A stretch of DNA of 64,000 nt. Source: Panax quinquefolius. Taxonomy: Eukaryota > Streptophyta > Magnoliopsida > Apiales > Araliaceae. The position numbers and the translations under genes were made by a program. Below the pieces are notes generated by a model. That model worked only from the letters and a program-made list of their open reading frames with translations. It was not told the origin of the DNA and did not search any database. The stretch is from NCBI GenBank assembly GCA_020205615.1, contig CM035167.1:59293023-59357022 (forward strand), given 5' to 3'. This document shows positions 58,496-64,000 of the stretch, piece by piece (within the stretch, counting starts at the first letter, position 1; every line of letters begins with the position of its first letter).

Positions 58496-58601
58496 TATTA
58501 TTATTATTATTGTTGGAGTTTACTTAGATGGATGATGATGTATATTGTACCATGAGCACCATGTCCTGTAAACGATATTACATGGATTTGGGGGCGTCAC
58601 A
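58496..58601 (+). repeat. Right end of the H 5' LTR
   Basis: Continues the H LTR after solo LTR E, starting in a TTA run, ending GATTTGGGGGCGTCACA. The last 60 bases resemble the inverted end of E (both GGATTTGGGGGCGTCACA with GAGCACCAT upstream), so H and E are related families. Confidence 0.75.
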
Positions 58602-58604
58602 GGT

Positions 58605-58616
58605 TGGTATCAAAGC
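58605..58616 (+). other. Primer binding site of H
   Basis: TGGTATCAAAGC, four bases from the LTR edge; same tRNA-iMet type as the chromoviruses. Confidence 0.8.
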
Positions 58617-58793
58617 AATAGGTTATAAACCTTAGGTGGGGAACCTTAGACTATAACCTTTGGGAAGTTAGTGAAGAAAATAAGGAGATGAACTGACGTA
58701 AAGTTCTAGGGGTTGTGTCAAATCTATTTTTTTTCTAAAAACAAAAACATCTATTTTAAACTACTAACCCAGTTATTTTATCTTGATTGAAGG

Positions 58794-59494
58794 ATGTCAG
58801 GAGAAGAGGAGGTTAGAGATATCCACGTTGTGAGTGAGCAGTTGGTGACAGCTGTACCTGAGCCTATAGCTGAGGCAACAGCTGACTCAGACCCATAGGA
58901 GTATCCTGAAGAGGAAGAGGAGCCCGAGGAGGACTCCAAAGAAGCACGTGAGGATACTTTGTTGGATGAGTTGATGGATAGGATTACAGAGTTTGACGAC
59001 AGGTCCATGAGTTGGAGGAGCTGTATCAGGGGCAGCAGCAAGCTGCAACATTGCTTGATGCATTAGTGCACCACCTGATAATTAGGAATGGGGATCTGGC
59101 TGACAAGCTGTGGGCATCAAACCAGAAGGAGGATAGGCTGGAGGATGAAAAAGAAGCTATTAGGACCCACTTGGGGCATACCATTAATGGGTTAGAGTCG
59201 AGGATTCAGAGTCTCCAAATTGACAAGCATATCATCACCACATTCCGGGGAGATAAGAGGAGAGACCGTGTTAGGGCCGAGAAGCTAACTGACAAGTTAG
59301 AAAGAGAGGTGAGAGATAAGAAGGTTAAAATAGACAAGATGAATTACGTGTTTAAGTCAGCACATGGAAGGATCCAGCATAGGGTGCATCACTTTCCACG
59401 TGAGGAGAATCGATGTAGACGTGTTATAAGCCGTGGGATGGTATTGGAGATAGCAGATGAGGAGCATGAAAGTTCCGTTAGGCGGGGCTTTTAG
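58794..59494 (+). pseudogene. Unrecognised coiled-coil ORF of H (gag position)
   Basis: First ORF after the primer site, where gag would lie. ATG at 58794 reads MSGEEEVRDIHVVSEQL, then a very acidic stretch (EYPEEEEEPEEDSKE) after one TAG at about 58896. A one-base shift near 59000 leads into an open frame to 59494: heptad-like ELEELYQGQQQAATLLD, then a charged helical stretch with KEDRLEDEKEAIRTHLG and DKLEREVRDKKVKIDKM. There is no CCHC knuckle and no protease or RT after it. It may be a gag-like protein of a non-autonomous element; the family is not recognised. Confidence 0.5.
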
Positions 59495-59760
59495 TTTATT
59501 ATGATGAACTTTTACTACTAGCATATAGAATGCTTATCTATGAATAAAAAGCTTGGTTTCATTTTTTACCAAGTATGTTTGTTTTAAAGTGATGTAAATG
59601 GCTTAATGCCATAAGATGATGAAATACCTTGGGTGTTATGTTTATAAATAAATATGCTTTTATTTAAGTATGTGATGTGATGATTAAGTTCTCTTCTTAT
59701 GAATGATATATTCTGTAGAGTAAGTTATAAGATAATAACATTAAGTTCATTTTAAACAGA
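59495..59760 (+). other. Untranslated part after the H ORF
   Basis: AT-rich, no open frame or domain that I can recognise; probably H internal sequence. Confidence 0.4.
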
Positions 59761-60727
59761 TAGATGTGTTAGTTCCCGGAAGCACAATAGTTATTTAGAA
59801 GGGGGGGGGGAGGAGGGGTGGAATAAATATTTAAAAATCTTTTCATTTTAACTTATTAGTAGATAATGATTAAAACTTTAGCGAAATTAATATTAGTTTT
59901 AATCTCCCTTAAGATAGTGAGTTTATGAGAGTGAGGCAGATATAACAGTTATAGCAGATATAGCAGTTGTAGCAAGAATGTAAGAGACACAGTCGTTTTA
60001 AGTGGTTCAGAGCACTTAAAGCTCCTAGTCCACTCTTCTACTCCTCGAATAGAAAATCCACTAAGGATGTCTTTTACACTTTCTGAATCACTTAGATTCC
60101 TTCTAGACCAGCAGTCTAGGAACTTCTTAGTTCACTCTTGAACTCTTCAAATCCAGCAGACTTGGCTCTTTTACAGTTCACTTAGAACTCTTCAAGTCCT
60201 TCTGACTTGGAACTTTTTCTTCAGTTAATTGGTAGATGTTAAGTTCTTGATGTTTTCTACTCAGTTGCTATTTAAGCACTTGTTCGAAAGAACTGAGTAG
60301 CTGAGCAAGCTTTTTTTTTTTCCTCAGATCGTAGAGTTAAGCTTTGAGAGTTCTTGTACGTTTTTGTTCAATGCTTGCTTGCTTCTCTCATCTGCTTGAT
60401 TTGCATATATGTGATCTTGAAAACTATCCATTGGATCCATCCGTTGAAGCATTAAATGCGTTTGACATTTTTGTTCTTTGATGGAGACTTTTTTGAACAT
60501 TTTCTGAATTACATCCTGGCCCACTGACACAGCAGACTTCTTTCTCACCTAACACCTGAAAAGATATTTTTCCCCTTACCAATGGTACTTTCCTTAGCTT
60601 CTTCAATACGCTTCTTTGTATCATACTAAGGATATCTTTTATGCCTTTGGGACTGGTGAGTACTACAACGTTTAGAACCCATTCCACATTTGTTGGAGTT
60701 TGTCTCCACACAAATCGTGAGGCTTGA
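59761..60727. repeat. Unassigned repeat-like stretch with a G10 tract
   Basis: Begins near TGTGTTAGTTCCCGGAAGC, has a G10 run at 59801-59810 and AGGAGGGGTGGAATAAATA, then simple CAGATATAACAGTTATAGC-type repeats (59936-59972) and repeated CACTTAGAACTCTTCAAG-type motifs (60060-60215). I suspect a piece of an unrelated LTR element, possibly Ty1/copia-like, but no domain supports this. Minus-strand frames at 60324-60741 are not recognised. Confidence 0.3.
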
Positions 60728-61254
60728 TGTGACGCCCCCAAAATAGGTATACATCACCCAACTTGACTCACCAAATACATGGTACAAAATTCAAATACAA
60801 CTTAATTATACAACAGTCGTGTAAAATACGACAAAACATAATCTAAGAGTTTTAATAAGAATATTGTCATCTAGACAATATCCACACTCAATGGAGTCCT
60901 CATTACATTTATTGTCACACTATTTAACAGAATAGTGAGGACTACTAATGCTATCATCTGGACCGTCACTCCGTTCCCTGACTAGTCCCGGCTACATTCT
61001 CATTTCCTGAAGAGAACAATGAAAGAAAGGGTAAGCTCAACTAGCCTAGTAAGAAATATTATGACCAAGATAATGCAGAATAAATTATCATTAGCCTTTA
61101 ACAGTGTTAAACTGATAAAATATAATAAACATCAAGTTTAACTACAGAGAATAAAATCCATTAAAAGAGTCAAGTAGAGAATAAATCTACTATCTTCTAT
61201 GATTTAAAAGGTTTTTCATCACTTTTATCGCTGAGACTCAGCTTAATAAATAAA

Positions 61255-61505
61255 TCGCATCATCCCTGCACTACGGCCAAGGATATTCATTAGTATCACA
61301 ACCACAAATTATCCATGCACTACGGGCCAATGATATTCGTGTATTCATCAATGGTCATGATCATGCCAACAACTGTCAATCAATGCACTACGGCCAATGA
61401 GAACTTTTACCACATCATTTGTAACATTATGGTCATGATTATACCGAATAATCCCTGGTTATAATCATACCAAGTCAATCTATGTACTACAGGCCATAGA
61501 TAACT
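61255..61505 (-). repeat. Hairpin-type units (G LTR)
   Basis: Four units. One has perfectly complementary arms of a different sequence: ATCTATG 61478-61484 and CATAGAT 61495-61501. Another pairs ATCCTTG with CAGGGAT (minus strand), including a G-T pair. Two others have one or two mismatches. Confidence 0.8.
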
Positions 61506-61849
61506 TTCAATATATTATAAACACGAGGATGATGACAATGATATAAGAATTCAATAAAACAAGTTCAAGGAAAAATTTGTAAATATTTATAATTTAATTT
61601 ATCCAAAAATCAATAACGTCCAAATTGTCAACATGATACTGCTTTGTGGAGTAAAATTCAAGAATGCTCAGAAGAATATTTCCATGAAAAGATGCTGGGT
61701 GAAGCGCAAATATCAAGGATATTCCACTAATTTCATGGAGTATAGAAGCCAAAACTTTAATCAACTGAGTAGAATAGAATATGTGAAAACGCAAATGGAT
61801 TTTTGCCGCCATTCGGTAATCCAGATAGACAGATTAATACAATAGAATA

Positions 61850-62200
61850 ATTCAGAATGGAATAACAGAAGAATTCACCAGGCGTGCATAATCCGTACAG
61901 ACAGGTTATTCCAACAGAATAATAAACAATGGAACCAGGTCATGCGTAATCCGCACAGACAAGATGTTCCAATAGAATAATAAAGAATGGAACCAGGTCA
62001 TGCGTAATCCGCACAGACATGATGTTCCAACAGAATAATAAAGAATGGAATAACAACAGAATTCACCAGGCATGCGATAGACCGTACAGACAGGTTATTC
62101 CAACAAAATAATAAAGAATGGAATAACAGAAGAATTTCACCACGTATGCGGTACTCCGCATAGACAAGTTATTCCAACATAATGATAAAGAATGAAATAA
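61850..62200 (-). repeat. Tandem 55-65 base repeat (G LTR)
   Basis: About six copies of a unit holding GAATGGAACCAGG, CATGCGTAATCCG, ACAGACA, GTTCCAACAGAATAATAAA. The two middle copies (61930-62045) are nearly identical. It is the inverted counterpart of the TTATTATTCTGTTGGAA repeats of A and D LTR 3. Confidence 0.8.
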
Positions 62201-63567
62201 CAACCCTTACGAGTATTGAAAGAAAATAACTCTCTTCATGAATATGAAAGAATAATACCCCTTACCTTAGAAAAACTGGATATTGGAATAATGAGGTAGC
62301 AGACTTCTCTTCTTCTTTCTCTCTATAATTTCTCTTTATAATAATTGCTCTAAAGCTTTTGTGAATTGGTGAGAAATGAAGGAGGAATGAGCTTCTGTTT
62401 ATAAGAATATATAGTTTCGATAATTGCACGTTTTGGGGCTCAAAATATTACAGTATAATACCTTCCTCTTTTTATTCATTTTTAATTTAGTCCTACAAGT
62501 ATTATCAAACTTGCACCACCTCCCCTAATAGTAAATAATGTGAATTAATAGTTCATTCATGTGACTCAATAGTATAATCATGTGAAAAAACTAATTACAG
62601 TATAGTACCTTCAACTATACCTCCATTTTAAATTTAGTCATGCAAGTATTATCAATCTTGCACCACCTTCCCTAATAGTACATGAATGTGAATCAATAGA
62701 ACTTATATTTGAACAAATAGTTATAAGCATGTGAAATAATAGCAATTAATTGCTCATTTATCCGATTAATTACTCGATTGGTCAATATAACCTCTAGACA
62801 TCAATTATTATCGAAATAAATGTCGATTTCCACTAACATTAATAATCCCAACACAGTGGAACTATCAATTTCATCTTTAATCAACACAACTTATTCATCA
62901 TTAATATTATAACTCACAATATTTAACAACCAGGTCATTCCTAGGAAAGAGGGGGCTTTCCGATAAGGATTTCTCCTTATTGGCGCGCAATTAGGTGACC
63001 AAACCTCTCCTTGACAGAACTTCTAGACATTGTCAATATTGCAAATAATAATATGAATAACTTTGTTGTCTCAATTATTGATTTAATAATAATAAATATT
63101 ATGCGAGATGATATTGTAATTGACAATAATATGAGAGATATGATGCGTGAATTCTTGTAGCAATAATTGAGTATAAGCGAATGACTTCTCACGTAAGCAT
63201 CAATAATCAATACTGGTATACTACTATGCAACCGCAGCGTATTCTTCGTACTTTTACTACAAGGGGTAGTTCAACAGTTTTAACGGTAACACTTTTCGTA
63301 GTTATTTTTATAAAAAGATAATTCTGTCGTTTTTTAACTACGACAATACTTTCGTTGTGGGGTCCATCAATGATTGTGCCGTCGTACGAATATTCCCTAT
63401 GAAAACAAATATTCCCTGACCAATCGAATATTATATAACCACTTGCTTACTTTGCAAAATTTGTAAATATTATCCACAACTATAACATTATATCAAATCC
63501 ACACCCTAATATTCAAAAATATATTTCAAGAAAATTATTCTTTATTCATAAAAGTTGGGGTCTTACT

Positions 63568-63581
63568 ACCTCCCCTTCTTA
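63568..63581 (-). other. Polypurine tract of G
   Basis: Minus strand AAGAAGGGGAGGT next to the LTR start. Confidence 0.75.
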
Positions 63582-64000
63582 AAAAAATTCGTCCTCGAAA
63601 TTAGGGTACGTACCTGGTATATCGAAGAGGTGAGGATACCTTGATTTCATTTTAGATTCTAACTCCCAGGTCATTTCCTCAACATCGTGGTTTCTCCACA
63701 AAACTTTGACTTGAGGTATAACTTTAGAGTGTAGAATATGATCCTTCTTATCCAAGATTATAACAGGTAACTCTTCATACGTTAAATCTTTCTCTATCTC
63801 GTCTGGTTCTAATTCAATAATGTGGTTCAGGTCTTTCACATATTTACGTAACATAGATATGTGAAAAACGTTATGAACACGAGACATAATTGGCAGAAAG
63901 GCGAGTATATATGCCAAAGTTCCTACTCGATCGAGGATTAAAAATGGTCCAATGAATCGAGGGTTGAGCTTTCCTCTCTTTCCAAATCTCGTAACTCCCT
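63579..64000 (-). CDS. Integrase C-terminal part with chromodomain (G, runs out of window)
   Basis: Open from the window edge to the stop at 63579 without interruption. In order: TRFGKRGKLNPRFIGPF, a LAYILAFLPIMSRVHNVFHISMLRKYV-type stretch (in parts), DLTYEELPVIILDKKDH, and the chromodomain VKVLWRNHDVEEMTWELESKMKSRYPHLF (read in two parts), then EDEFF. The aromatic residues usual for methyl-lysine binding are only partly visible, as in F. Length agrees with F-B. The catalytic core lies outside the window. Confidence 0.85.
   Translation of the reverse strand, partial: GVTRFGKRGKLNPRFIGPFLILDRVGTLAYILAFLPIMSRVHNVFHISMLRKYVKDLNHIIELEPDEIEKDLTYEELPVIILDKKDHILHSKVIPQVKVLWRNHDVEEMTWELESKMKSRYPHLFDIPGTYPNFEDEFF

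Larger units (their letters stand above)
60728..63567 (-). repeat. 3' LTR of G
   Basis: About 2840 bp. Left end TGTGACGCCCCC; right end GGGGTCTTACT, i.e. an AGTAAGACCCC start instead of TGTAAGACCCC. It combines A-type repeats (61850-62200) with a C/F-type donor-like site (62262-62268). TATA-like TATAAACA (minus strand, about 62397-62404) precedes GAAGCTCATTCC. Confidence 0.9.
60728..64000 (-). mobile_element. Ty3/gypsy chromovirus G, 3' part (continues beyond window)
   Basis: Minus strand: integrase end, polypurine tract, 3' LTR. The visible integrase end has no stop or shift, unlike A, C and F, so G may be the youngest chromovirus here. It abuts the unassigned stretch at 60727. Confidence 0.9.

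Noticed and set aside
59801..59810. G10 run as a quadruplex or polypurine tract
   Set aside because: Only one G run longer than four is present apart from GGGG at 59814; no LTR start follows clearly, so neither can be supported.
60324..60741. Minus-strand frame of 105 codons with several Cys
   Set aside because: No recognised domain, no start context, and it crosses the G LTR edge at 60728; treated as chance.

Overview
The window looks like gene-free nuclear heterochromatin of a flowering plant, probably a dicot with a large genome. Almost all of it is nested, decayed LTR retrotransposons. I see no host protein gene, rRNA, tRNA or CRISPR array that I can support. The dominant elements are Ty3/gypsy chromoviruses of the Tekay/Del type: gag with CCHC knuckles, protease with DTGA, RT, RNase H, integrase with a C-terminal chromodomain, tRNA-iMet primer sites like TGGTATCAAAGC, and 2.4-4.2 kb LTRs starting TGTAAGACCCC or TGTGAAACCCC and ending GGGGGCGTCACA. 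One Athila/Tat-like element and one unrecognised LTR family (E/H, with a coiled-coil ORF) are also present.

Layout. 1-5949: element A1 (+), pol mostly deleted. 5950-7367: pieces of two divergent E/H-family LTRs in opposite orientation. 7368-14480: element F-A (-), cut off in gag. 14481-27798: 3' part of an Athila-like element (+), split by a full-length, heavily frameshifted chromovirus C (+, 15975-26202) flanked by the 5-bp duplication TAAAC. 27799-37262: a tandem array of three long D LTRs separated by 313-bp and 50-bp internal remnants. 37263-60727: an old H element (+) whose LTR received A2 (+, 37654-44579, duplication CTTGT) and a reverse solo LTR E (45077-58490, duplication ATAGT); E in turn received the complete element F-B (-, 45997-56076). 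60728-64000: element G (-), running out of the window.

Blocks 1-14481 and about 38646-53228 are copies of one another, including the same nested insertions, target duplication, stops and internal deletions. A segmental duplication therefore happened after the A/E/F stack was built, unless it is an assembly duplicate.

The less ordinary content lies in the LTRs. They hold arrays of short hairpin units around a conserved GCCCGTAGTG loop, TACTATTCAC minisatellites, a possible LTR intron with donor AG|GTAAG and a conserved acceptor, a small coding-like exon in the E/H LTRs, and an unrecognised about 130-residue ORF carried by all three D LTRs. Many indels, above all in C, fall at CAG/CTG trinucleotides in a way that looks more like base-calling trouble at CHG-methylated sites than mutation, so frameshift counts should be read with care.
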